From NCBI GenBank assembly GCA_900553255.1, contig USCI01000034.1:1-25101 (forward strand): a DNA stretch of 25,101 bases, in the 5' to 3' direction. The position numbers and the translations under genes are program-made. The DNA is from an uncultured Oscillospiraceae bacterium (lineage in GTDB: Bacteria > Bacillota > Clostridia > Oscillospirales > Acutalibacteraceae). Below, piece by piece: positions 14,351 to 21,408 of the stretch; the first letter of the stretch is position 1, and each line of letters starts with the position of its first letter. The notes below the pieces were generated by a model that saw nothing but the letters and a program-made list of their open reading frames with translations, did not search any database and had not been told where the DNA came from.

Positions 14351-15232
14351 TCAAAATACCGTTATCGAAAATACGTGCCGGGCCTGCTGTCCGGGTTCCA
14401 GCAGGGCAACCCCCTGCTTATGCTCAAACACATCGTCTTCGCTTTCCAGCGTAGCCGTGCCGGTCCACGGCTCCAGGCAGACAAACGGCGCGTCATCCAC
14501 CGGGGACCAGATGGCAAAATAGTCCATACCGCCAAAGTCCATCTGCACGCCGTGCCCGCTGTTCGCCGAATACAGCTTCACACTGCGGGATTTGAGCCGG
14601 TCAAACACCAGCGCATCCCCGCGAAACAGGACATGGTTGAGGGCAAAAGAGTCCTTCTGCGTCAGGAAGCGGTTGCGCTTCCCGTCCAGGATCAGCCCGG
14701 TCTCCATATTGACCTGCGGGCAGTCCGCCGTTTCCGGCTGCGCAAAGGTGATGCGGTAATCCTCAAACGTTTCCCCGTCTTCGAGCGGCACCCGGAAGGC
14801 CGGGTGTCCCCCCAGGCAGTAGGGCATGACGCTGTCGCCGTTGTTGCTCACCGTATACTCCGCCGTCACGCATGCACCGTACAGACGGTAGCACACGCGC
14901 AGGGTAAAATCATAGGGATAGCCCTTACGCGTATTCTCATCCGCATCCAGCCGGAAGGTAACCGACTGCTTGTCCCCGGCCTCCAGCGTCCATTCCGCCG
15001 TCCGGGCCAGGCCGTGCTTAGGCAGACGGATCTCCCCGGCCGCCGACTGCGCACGATCATTGCGCAGCGCGCCGATGAACGGAAACAGCGTCGGGGCATG
15101 ATACCCCCAGTACGCCGGGTCGGCGTTCCAAAGATAGGACAGCGAACCGTCCGCCGTGTCGATGGCATGGAGTTCCCCGCCGCGGGTGTCCGCCGTAACC
15201 GTCAGCTGCGCATTGGTCAATACCGTCTGCAT
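14351..15232 (-). CDS. aldose 1-epimerase-like (galactose mutarotase superfamily) protein
   Basis: A 293-aa beta-sandwich protein of the aldose-epimerase superfamily, closest in pattern to the LacX / hexose-6-phosphate-epimerase-like group. Visible residues are PKHGLAR (His73), GGHPAFRVPL (His143) and CLEPWTG (Glu254), which match the His-His-Glu set that binds and epimerises the anomeric carbon. It probably interconverts alpha and beta anomers of a hexose or hexose phosphate in the cytoplasm. The ATG at 15232 follows GGAGGGGAAGG. It has its own promoter at 15285-15314 and is followed 20 nt later by the HAD phosphatase gene. Confidence 0.87.
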   Translation of the reverse strand: MQTVLTNAQLTVTADTRGGELHAIDTADGSLSYLWNADPAYWGYHAPTLFPFIGALRNDRAQSAAGEIRLPKHGLARTAEWTLEAGDKQSVTFRLDADENTRKGYPYDFTLRVCYRLYGACVTAEYTVSNNGDSVMPYCLGGHPAFRVPLEDGETFEDYRITFAQPETADCPQVNMETGLILDGKRNRFLTQKDSFALNHVLFRGDALVFDRLKSRSVKLYSANSGHGVQMDFGGMDYFAIWSPVDDAPFVCLEPWTGTATLESEDDVFEHKQGVALLEPGQQARHVFSITVF

Positions 15233-15284
15233 AAGCCTTCCCCTCCGACGTCTTTATTTTTATGACAGGCCTTTTATGCAGTTT

Positions 15285-15314
15285 ACTATACCACACCTGT
15301 TTCGACAAAATCAA
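15285..15314 (-). promoter_or_regulatory. promoter of the aldose-epimerase-like / HAD operon
   Basis: TTGATT (15309-15314) and TATAGT (15285-15290) with an 18-nt spacer on the minus strand, about 45 nt before the start of translation. Confidence 0.6.
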
Positions 15315-15370
15315 TCTGCATAACGCTCAAAGCGTATCCTTATACCATTTTTCTCTTGGTTAGACAGCAC

Positions 15371-15405
15371 AAAAGGGAGGATCCCGGGCAGGGACCCTCC
15401 CTTTT
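15371..15405 (-). terminator. terminator of the polysaccharide deacetylase gene
   Basis: A 15-bp inverted repeat (15371-15385 with 15391-15405, one G-U on the minus strand) begins about 10 nt after the deacetylase stop, with T-rich sequence on both sides. It isolates this gene from the epimerase promoter. Confidence 0.85.
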
Positions 15406-15414
15406 TCTGCGCTG

Positions 15415-16218
15415 TTATGCGCACAGATCGGTCAGCGGAGCGAAGGTGTAGCCTTCCTCCTCCCATTTGGTCAGCAGCTCGTCAAGGATCTCCGCATTGG
15501 TTTTGGAGGTGCTGTGCAGCAGGACCACCGCTCCCGGATGAATGCGCGGCAGCAGCTTGGCAAACGCCTGCTCCTTAGTCGGCTGATCATCCACATACCA
15601 GTCCACGTAGGCAAGGCTCCAGAAGATCGTATGATAGCCGAGCTGCTGCGCGAGCTTCAGGTTCTGCTCGCTGTATTTCCCCTGCGGCGGCCGATAGAAT
15701 TTCGGCATATCCTGCCCGGTCGTTTCCCGGTAAAGCGCCTCGAGCGATTCGATTTCCTCCCGGAAGGATTCCAGATCACCGATTTTCGACATATCGGGAT
15801 GATGGTAGGTGTGATTGCCCACAATGTGGCCTTCCGCCACCATGCGCTGTACCAGCTCCGGGCTGGTGCTGATATAGTTGCCCACGACGAAAAAGGTCGC
15901 CGGTGCATTATGCTTCTTGAGGGTATCCAGTATGGAGGCCGTATACCCGTTTTCGTACCCGGCGTCAAAGGTCAGGTAGATCACCTTCTCCTCGCTGCCG
16001 CCGCAGTAATAGGCATCGTACTGCTTGAGAAAATCCGCCGTCGCATTGCCGCGGGGCGTCTTGCCGTTTTCCGGAAAGCTCAGACCCCAGTTCGTATTGG
16101 CCGCTGCCGCGGGCTGCGTCTGCTCAGACAGCCCGAAGCAAAGCAGCGGAATCGCAATCACCGCCGCCAGACAAAGCGCGATACCCGCCAGAAGCTTTTT
16201 TCGCAAAACAATTACCAT
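15415..16218 (-). CDS. pdaA: PdaA-like polysaccharide deacetylase (spore cortex muramic-delta-lactam)
   Basis: A 267-aa NodB-fold (CE4) deacetylase with an N-terminal membrane/signal segment (about 9-31). Motifs: TFDAGYENGYT (83-93, base Asp85), HTYHHP (136-141, metal His136 and His140), RPPQGKYS (176-183) and LLHS (233-236). In motif 1 the usual second Asp is Ala86; as I recall, B. subtilis PdaA also has a non-Asp residue there. With the LSFPENGKTPRG..FLKQYDAYY lead and ENGYT, this supports the PdaA subgroup, which deacetylates muramic residues for cortex delta-lactam formation. The ATG at 16218 is preferred over a GTG three codons upstream because AGGAAAGG is too close to the GTG. The gene implies a spore-former and is probably expressed during sporulation; only a lone TATAAT (16268-16273) is visible upstream. 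Confidence 0.85.
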   Translation of the reverse strand: MVIVLRKKLLAGIALCLAAVIAIPLLCFGLSEQTQPAAAANTNWGLSFPENGKTPRGNATADFLKQYDAYYCGGSEEKVIYLTFDAGYENGYTASILDTLKKHNAPATFFVVGNYISTSPELVQRMVAEGHIVGNHTYHHPDMSKIGDLESFREEIESLEALYRETTGQDMPKFYRPPQGKYSEQNLKLAQQLGYHTIFWSLAYVDWYVDDQPTKEQAFAKLLPRIHPGAVVLLHSTSKTNAEILDELLTKWEEEGYTFAPLTDLCA

Positions 16219-16285
16219 ACAGCCCACGCCCTTTCCTCGCTATCAGCTATATGGTGAAAAAAGAAGAATTATACGTTGTCCACGC

Positions 16286-16449
16286 GAAAGGCTTTCCCGG
16301 CGCCTTATCCTTTGGGACAAACCGGCTGCCGGCTGGCGCCGGCAGCCTCATCGGATTTGTCAGATTTTTCGTGTTTCCCCAAGGCTTACCGGGGATGAGG
16401 CCGAGTGGAACGCAAATACTAAAACAAGCGGACGGCAGGTCTGTCCGCT
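16286..16449. other. intergenic region rich in inverted repeats (possible structured RNA)
   Basis: Between the deacetylase start (16218) and the DUF1540 start (16479) no gene is convincing. The stretch holds several inverted repeats: AAGGC/GCCTT (16288-16292 with 16302-16306); GACAAA/TTTGTC (16316-16321 with 16356-16361) enclosing a perfect 10-bp stem (16324-16333 with 16338-16347); GCCTCATC/GATGAGGC (16345-16352 with 16394-16401) enclosing CCCC/GGGG (16377-16380 with 16391-16394); and AGCGGAC/GTCCGCT (16427-16433 with 16443-16449). The second and third sets overlap, so they could alternate. I could not match it to a known riboswitch on either strand, and the strand is undetermined. Confidence 0.4.
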
Positions 16450-16478
16450 GATTAAGAGGATACGGAGGGACGAGGAAT

Positions 16479-16649
16479 ATGGATACCTGTCATGCGAACC
16501 ACTGCATCAAATGCACCGTGCAGCAGTGTGCGAACCACTGCCAGAGCCAGAACTACTGCGCGCTCGACTGCATCACCGTGGGAACCCATGAGAACAATCC
16601 GACGATGGATCAGTGCACCGACTGCAAATCCTTTCAGCTGAGAAAGTAA
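16479..16649 (+). CDS. small cysteine-rich DUF1540 protein
   Basis: A 56-aa protein with nine cysteines (positions 4, 9, 12, 17, 21, 27, 31, 46 and 49). The core fits DUF1540, a short Cys domain common in spore-forming Firmicutes: IKCTVQQC (10-17), then YCALDCITVG (26-35), then CTDCKSF (46-52). Cys12, 17, 27 and 46 are the usual four, probably a metal site or disulfides; the other five are extra. GGAGGG lies 9 nt before the ATG, and a perfect terminator begins 12 nt after the stop. No partner gene is close on the same strand except nth, which has its own promoter. The function of DUF1540 is unknown. A ranthipeptide precursor was considered and set aside because no radical-SAM maturase is nearby. 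Confidence 0.85.
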   Translation: MDTCHANHCIKCTVQQCANHCQSQNYCALDCITVGTHENNPTMDQCTDCKSFQLRK

Positions 16650-16660
16650 GCTTTCTCGGT

Positions 16661-16697
16661 AAAGGCGGATACAGGCAGACTGTATCCGCCTTTATTT
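16661..16697 (+). terminator. intrinsic terminator after the DUF1540 gene
   Basis: A perfect 13-bp stem (16661-16673 with 16681-16693), a 7-nt loop and the tail TTTATTTT. It marks the end of the DUF1540 transcript before the nth promoter. Confidence 0.92.
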
Positions 16698-16715
16698 TCT
16701 GCCCGCCGGCAGCGT

Positions 16716-16744
16716 TTGACAGGATATGCGCTTCATGTTAAACT
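16716..16744 (+). promoter_or_regulatory. promoter of nth
   Basis: TTGACA (16716-16721) and TAAACT (16739-16744) with a 17-nt spacer on the plus strand, about 50 nt before the nth start. The -35 is perfect and the -10 moderate. Confidence 0.65.
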
Positions 16745-16795
16745 GGCTTTATTACCATGTCCTATGTACAAGCGATATAAAGGATGGAAAAAGCC

Positions 16796-17446
16796 ATGAA
16801 GAAAAAGGATATTGCCCTGCAGGCAATCAGCTGCCTGAAAGAACGCTATCCCGACGCCATATGCTCGCTTACCTATACCGACGCGCTGCAGCTGCTGATT
16901 GCGACCCGCCTGTCCGCACAGTGCACCGACGCCAGAGTCAATCTGGTCACCCCCGCCCTGTTCAGCCGCTACCCGTCCCTTGAGGCGTTCGCCGAGGCGG
17001 ATGTGGAGGAGGTCGGGGAAATCATCCATTCCTGCGGTCTGTACAAAACCAAGGCGCGGGACATCGTGGCGATGGCCCGGATGCTGCGCGACGAATACGG
17101 CGGGGTCATTCCGGATACGGTGGAAGAGCTCATCAAGCTGCCGGGCGTCGGCCGGAAAACCGCAAATCTGGTTTGCGGCGATATCTTCGGCAAACCGGCC
17201 GTGGTCGCCGATACCCACTGCATCCGCATTTCCGGACGGCTCGGCCTGACCGACAGCAAGGATCCCTACAAGGTGGAGATGCAGCTGCGCAAGCTGCTCC
17301 CGCCGGAGGAAAGCAATGCGTTCTGCCATCGCCTGGTGCTGTTCGGCCGCGATGTCTGCTCCGCCCGCTCGCCGCGGTGCGGTGCCTGCCCGCTGGCCGG
17401 AATCTGTCAGAGCTGCGAGGCCGCCTCCAGCGCCCAGGAGGCATGA
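16796..17446 (+). CDS. nth: endonuclease III (DNA glycosylase/AP lyase)
   Basis: Nth removes oxidised pyrimidines and cleaves the abasic site in base-excision repair. The 216-aa protein has the helix-hairpin-helix LPGVGRKTANLV (115-126) with catalytic Lys121, the catalytic Asp139 in VADTHC, and the four [4Fe-4S] cysteines C188-x6-C195-x2-C198-x5-C204. Numbering and spacing parallel the E. coli enzyme within one residue. I prefer the ATG at 16796 (MKKKDIALQ), where AAGGATGG gives normal spacing; an ATG four codons upstream has AAAGG directly abutting it. The last 40 nt overlap, on the opposite strand, the end of the CmpB-like gene. Confidence 0.97.
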   Translation: MKKKDIALQAISCLKERYPDAICSLTYTDALQLLIATRLSAQCTDARVNLVTPALFSRYPSLEAFAEADVEEVGEIIHSCGLYKTKARDIVAMARMLRDEYGGVIPDTVEELIKLPGVGRKTANLVCGDIFGKPAVVADTHCIRISGRLGLTDSKDPYKVEMQLRKLLPPEESNAFCHRLVLFGRDVCSARSPRCGACPLAGICQSCEAASSAQEA

Positions 17447-17859
17447 TGCGGCTTCCGCCCGTGCTCCAGAAAGCGGTAACAGTAGGTGTGCAGCGGCATC
17501 GCAATCACGCTCAGGCCGCCCCACAGCACGCTGTACAGCAGGCACACCTGGCCGTAAATATTGCCGAACATTTTGCTGTAATCCCACACGTTGAGCTTCA
17601 GGTGCAGATTGAACAGGCAGCCGCTGGCAAATTCGACGGCGGTGATCGCCGCCGAGCACAGCACACAGCGGCGGAAAAGGCTCAGGTGCCGGAAGGCATT
17701 CTGCACCCGGCCGATGATCTGGAAGCACGCCCCGCCGACGATGAACATCGACCAGTGCGTATAGCCGCGCCACAGAATTTCTATGGCATTATAGGCCAGG
17801 CCGCCGATACAGAAGACCCCCAGTGCACATTTCATTTTCAGCCAAACCGGTTTTTTCAT
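17407..17859 (-). CDS. small CmpB-like membrane protein (putative ABC-transporter permease family)
   Basis: A 150-aa integral membrane protein with about four hydrophobic segments (near 10-28, 36-50, 65-84 and 102-121). ITAVEFASGCLFN (72-84) and LNVWDYSKMFGNIYGQVCLLYSVLW (89-113) match the CmpB-like family (PF06541, often called putative ABC-transporter permease), whose members keep E..SG and N.WDYS..P/F.N..GQ. The family name is historical; no transport function has been shown for such short members and no ATPase is adjacent. The ATG at 17859 follows GGAGGG by 6 nt. It is convergent with nth, overlapping its 3' end by 40 bp, and diverges from addB across about 97 bp. No clear promoter was found. 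Confidence 0.75.
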   Translation of the reverse strand: MKKPVWLKMKCALGVFCIGGLAYNAIEILWRGYTHWSMFIVGGACFQIIGRVQNAFRHLSLFRRCVLCSAAITAVEFASGCLFNLHLKLNVWDYSKMFGNIYGQVCLLYSVLWGGLSVIAMPLHTYCYRFLEHGRKPHHASWALEAASQL

Positions 17860-17956
17860 TGCGTTCCCTCCACCGCCGATTCTCCTGCCTTAGTGTGACC
17901 CGGGCGGCACAAAGGATTCCATGAAAAAACAGGAAGATTTTCAGGGAGGATACGCC

Positions 17957-20900
17957 ATGCTGCAGCTGGTTCTCGGGCGCTCCGGTTCGGGAAAAACACA
18001 ATGGATATATGAGCGGCTGTCCGCCCTTGTGGATGAAGAGGAGGACCGGCCGCTCCTTTGTGTCGTGCCGGAACAGTTTTCCTTTGAAACCGAGCGTTCC
18101 CTGCTGGAATCTCTCGGCCCGCACCGGGCCGCACGGATCCAGGTACTCAGCTTTACCCGCATGGCGGAAACCGTTTTCCGCACCACCGGCGGCTTTGCTG
18201 GACGCAAGCTGGACGACAGCTCGCGCATGCTGCTGATCAGCCGCGCGCTGGAGATGACGTCCGAACAGCTTTCGCTGTACAAGCGCCACGCCGCCGATCC
18301 GGAATACATTTCTTCGATACTGTCCATACTCTCCGAGCTTAAGCAGTGCGCCGTTACCCCGCTGACCCTCGAAAAAACGGCGCGGGCGCTGCCGAAAGGG
18401 ACGCTGGCGATGAAAGCGCAGGAGCTTTCCCTGATTTACGGGGCCTACGAAGCGCTGCTCGGCCGGACCTATCTCGACCCGCTCGACGATCTCACCCGCC
18501 TGGCGGAGGTTCTGCCGCAAAGCGGGCTCTGGAAGGGCGCGCTTTTGTTTATTGATGCCTTCAAAGGGTTTACGGCGCAGGAAATGCAGGTAATTGCCGC
18601 GCTGCTGAAAATCGCGGATACCGTAACGGTGACGCTGTGCACCGATACGCTTGACGACAACGCGCAGGGGCTTGGCCGCTTCTCGCCGGTTATCCGCACG
18701 GGAACGCGCCTCCGGCAGCTTGCCGAACGGCAGCATGTACCGGTGGCCAAACCGATCGTGCTTTCGGAAAACCGCCGCAGCCGCAGCGAGGCACTGCGCC
18801 GGGTGGAGGCGGAATGCTTCCTGCCGGACGGCAGCCCACTGGACAGATCGGCGGACGAGGTCGCCCTGACCGCCTGCGCCGATATTTACGCCGAATGCAC
18901 CTTTACGGCACGCACCATCCGCCGGCTGCTGCGGGAAGAGGGAGCGCGCTGCCGGGATTTTGCGATCGTCACCCGGGATCTCGGCGAATACCGCGGCATT
19001 CTGGATGCGGCGCTGGAGATGGAAGGCATCCCCTGTTTTCTGGACACCCGCGAGGATATCCTGACCGAGCCGCTGGTTTCGATGACTTTATGTGCGCTGC
19101 GCTGCGCCGAAGGCCTTGACACCGAGCTTCTGCTGCGGCTGATGAAAACCGGTCTGGCGGGCTTCTCCGCGCATTCGATATCCCAGCTGGAAAACTATGT
19201 GCTCATGTGGCGGATACACGGCACCGGCTGGACGCGGGACTGGGAGGGCAATCCTGACGGCCTGGATGCCCCCTTCACCGAGGATACCGTCAAAAAGCTG
19301 GACAGCCTCAACCGGCTGCGCCGGCGGCTGGTCCGCCCGCTCGAGCATCTGCGTTATACTCTGTATCCCCGCACCGCGGCCCCTTCCGCCGACGACGGGG
19401 ACGGCCGGCTGACCGGACGGGAGTTCGCCGCGGCGGTCTACCGGTATCTGACCGAAACCCGCGCGGCGCGCATGGTGCGGCTGCAGGTCGCCCGCCTGGA
19501 CCGGGACGGCGAGCACGCACTCGCCGACCGCTATGCCAGGCTGTGGGACATCCTGATCGACCGGCTGGACGCGTTTGCGGCGGCTATGGGAAACGAACGT
19601 CTTCCGGCCAACCGGCTGACCGAGCTGTTCCGCCTCTCCCTTCAGGCAACCGACCTTGGTTCCATCCCGCAGTCGCTGGATGCCGTACAGATCGGCGCCG
19701 CCGACCGCATGCGCTTCTCCGCTCCCCGCACGGTCTTTATCCTCGGCGCCAACGAAGGAATATTCCCCGCTTATCCCACACAGAACGGGCTGCTCAGTGA
19801 CCGCGAAAGGCAGCAGCTCATCGAACTGGGCCTGCCGCTGGCCGAGCCATCGGAACAGCAGACGGTCGAAGAATGCTTTTTCGCCTATATGGCTTTGTCG
19901 GCACCCTCGGAGCGGCTGTATGTCAGCTACCGCTGCAGCAACGCTGCCGGCGAAACCCTCACCCCGTCGCTTCTGGCGGAAACGGTCAGCCGGCTGCTGC
20001 CGAACTGCCGCCGGCTGACCGTGCCGACCGAGGAGGAAAACAGCCTCGGCGGCATCGAATCCCGGACCGATGCGTTCGGACGCATGGCGGAGCTCTGGCA
20101 CTCCCAGACGGCGGTCGCCTCCTCGCTGAAAGCCTTCTTCTCCGCGCAGCCGGAGATGCACAGTCGGATGGAGGCCCTGCAGCGTGCGGCAGACGATAAG
20201 CCGATTGCCTTCCGCGACCCCGAGGCCGCCCGTCAGCTGTTCGGCAGGGAGATGCGCATCTCCTCCTCACAGATCGAGCAATACCACAAATGCCGTTTTG
20301 CCTACTTCTGTCAGTACGGGCTGCACCTCAAAGCGCCAAGGCCCGCCGAGCTCGACAGCCTTGCCTTCGGCACGCTCGCGCACTACGTGATGTCGGCCCT
20401 GCTGCCGGGATATGTGGAAACAGGGCTGGATGGTCTGACACAGACGCAGGTCAGCCGGGATACCCGCCATGCGGTGGAGCAGTATGTCGAGGAACGCATG
20501 GGCGGCCTCGACAACAAGCCTGCCCGGTTCCGGCATCTCCTTGAACAGCTGCTGCGCACCTGTGCCGGCCTGCTCTGGCATGTGGTGCAGGAGCTGCGGC
20601 AGAGCCGCTTTGTCCCGGCCGATTATGAGCTGAACATCGGCATCCCGCCGCAGGATGGCGAGGGATACGTACCGCCGGTGGTGCTCACCCTGCCGGACGG
20701 CGCCCGCATCTGCGTGCAGGGCAAGGTCGACCGCGTGGACGTGTTCCGCGACGGCGTACACAATTATGTGCGGGTGATCGATTACAAAACCGGCGACAAG
20801 GCGTTTCGCTTATCGGATGTTGTGGAAGGGCTCAACGTCCAGATGCTGCTGTATCTGTTTGCACTGTGGCAGAACGGCGGCGCCCGCTACGGCGAGGTGA

Positions 20901-21391
20901 CGCCGGCCGGTGTGCTGTATCTGCCGGCCAAATCCCCGGTGATCGCCATTTCCCCGCTGGCCGATGAGGCACAGGCGGAGGACGCCCATCTCCGGGAGAT
21001 GAAGATGAACGGCCTGCTGATCGACGATCCGGCAGTGGTTTCCGCAATGGAGCAGGAGGTGGCCGGTGTGTTTATCCCGGCCAAGCTGACCGCCAAAGGG
21101 GAGTTTGACAGCCGGTATTCCAGCCTGGCCAGTCTCGCCCAGTTCGGCCAGCTGAAAAAGCGCATGGAAAAGCTGCTGACGGGGATGGCGTCAGCCCTGC
21201 GCAGCGGTAAAATCGAAGCGACGCCGGTGAAAAACAAGGAGAAAACCGCATGCCAGTACTGCCCCTACCGTTCCATCTGCGGGCACGATAACGACGGCGC
21301 ATCGCGCCTCATCACCAACCGGAAAAACAGTGAGGTTTTCCGGGAGCTTGAGCAGGAAGAAGCGGCCGAAAAAGCCGTACAAACCGATTAG
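17957..21391 (+). CDS. addB: AddB subunit of the AddAB helicase-nuclease
   Basis: AddB works with AddA to resect double-strand breaks up to a Chi site for recombination. The 1,144-aa protein starts with a P-loop (LGRSGSGKT, about 7-15), continues with a degenerate helicase region, including FILGANEGIFPA, and ends with a RecB-type nuclease domain: VIDYKTG (Asp942, Lys944). The Fe-S staple cysteines are present: Cys779 (HKCRFAYFC) before the nuclease core, and CQYCPYRSIC (Cys1099, 1102, 1108) after it. The ATG at 17957 is chosen because GGGAGG lies 7 nt upstream and AddB proteins begin MLQLVLGR.GSGKT; an ATG 12 codons earlier has a weaker site (AAAGGA, 4 nt away). addA follows after 17 nt, so the pair is an operon. 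Confidence 0.97.
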   Translation: MLQLVLGRSGSGKTQWIYERLSALVDEEEDRPLLCVVPEQFSFETERSLLESLGPHRAARIQVLSFTRMAETVFRTTGGFAGRKLDDSSRMLLISRALEMTSEQLSLYKRHAADPEYISSILSILSELKQCAVTPLTLEKTARALPKGTLAMKAQELSLIYGAYEALLGRTYLDPLDDLTRLAEVLPQSGLWKGALLFIDAFKGFTAQEMQVIAALLKIADTVTVTLCTDTLDDNAQGLGRFSPVIRTGTRLRQLAERQHVPVAKPIVLSENRRSRSEALRRVEAECFLPDGSPLDRSADEVALTACADIYAECTFTARTIRRLLREEGARCRDFAIVTRDLGEYRGILDAALEMEGIPCFLDTREDILTEPLVSMTLCALRCAEGLDTELLLRLMKTGLAGFSAHSISQLENYVLMWRIHGTGWTRDWEGNPDGLDAPFTEDTVKKLDSLNRLRRRLVRPLEHLRYTLYPRTAAPSADDGDGRLTGREFAAAVYRYLTETRAARMVRLQVARLDRDGEHALADRYARLWDILIDRLDAFAAAMGNERLPANRLTELFRLSLQATDLGSIPQSLDAVQIGAADRMRFSAPRTVFILGANEGIFPAYPTQNGLLSDRERQQLIELGLPLAEPSEQQTVEECFFAYMALSAPSERLYVSYRCSNAAGETLTPSLLAETVSRLLPNCRRLTVPTEEENSLGGIESRTDAFGRMAELWHSQTAVASSLKAFFSAQPEMHSRMEALQRAADDKPIAFRDPEAARQLFGREMRISSSQIEQYHKCRFAYFCQYGLHLKAPRPAELDSLAFGTLAHYVMSALLPGYVETGLDGLTQTQVSRDTRHAVEQYVEERMGGLDNKPARFRHLLEQLLRTCAGLLWHVVQELRQSRFVPADYELNIGIPPQDGEGYVPPVVLTLPDGARICVQGKVDRVDVFRDGVHNYVRVIDYKTGDKAFRLSDVVEGLNVQMLLYLFALWQNGGARYGEVTPAGVLYLPAKSPVIAISPLADEAQAEDAHLREMKMNGLLIDDPAVVSAMEQEVAGVFIPAKLTAKGEFDSRYSSLASLAQFGQLKKRMEKLLTGMASALRSGKIEATPVKNKEKTACQYCPYRSICGHDNDGASRLITNRKNSEVFRELEQEEAAEKAVQTD

Positions 21392-21408
21392 GAAAGGAGC
21401 GACCCGCC

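Noticed and set aside
16251..16451. 66-codon plus-strand frame upstream of the DUF1540 gene
   Set aside because: No ribosome-binding site; it covers the inverted-repeat region and shows no protein-family features.
16479..16649. Ranthipeptide (SCIFF) precursor
   Set aside because: The cysteine spacing fits DUF1540 better, and no radical-SAM maturase gene is nearby.
16733..17773. Open frame of about 346 codons on the minus strand across nth
   Set aside because: Antisense to nth and to part of the CmpB-like gene in another frame; no motif or ribosome-binding site.
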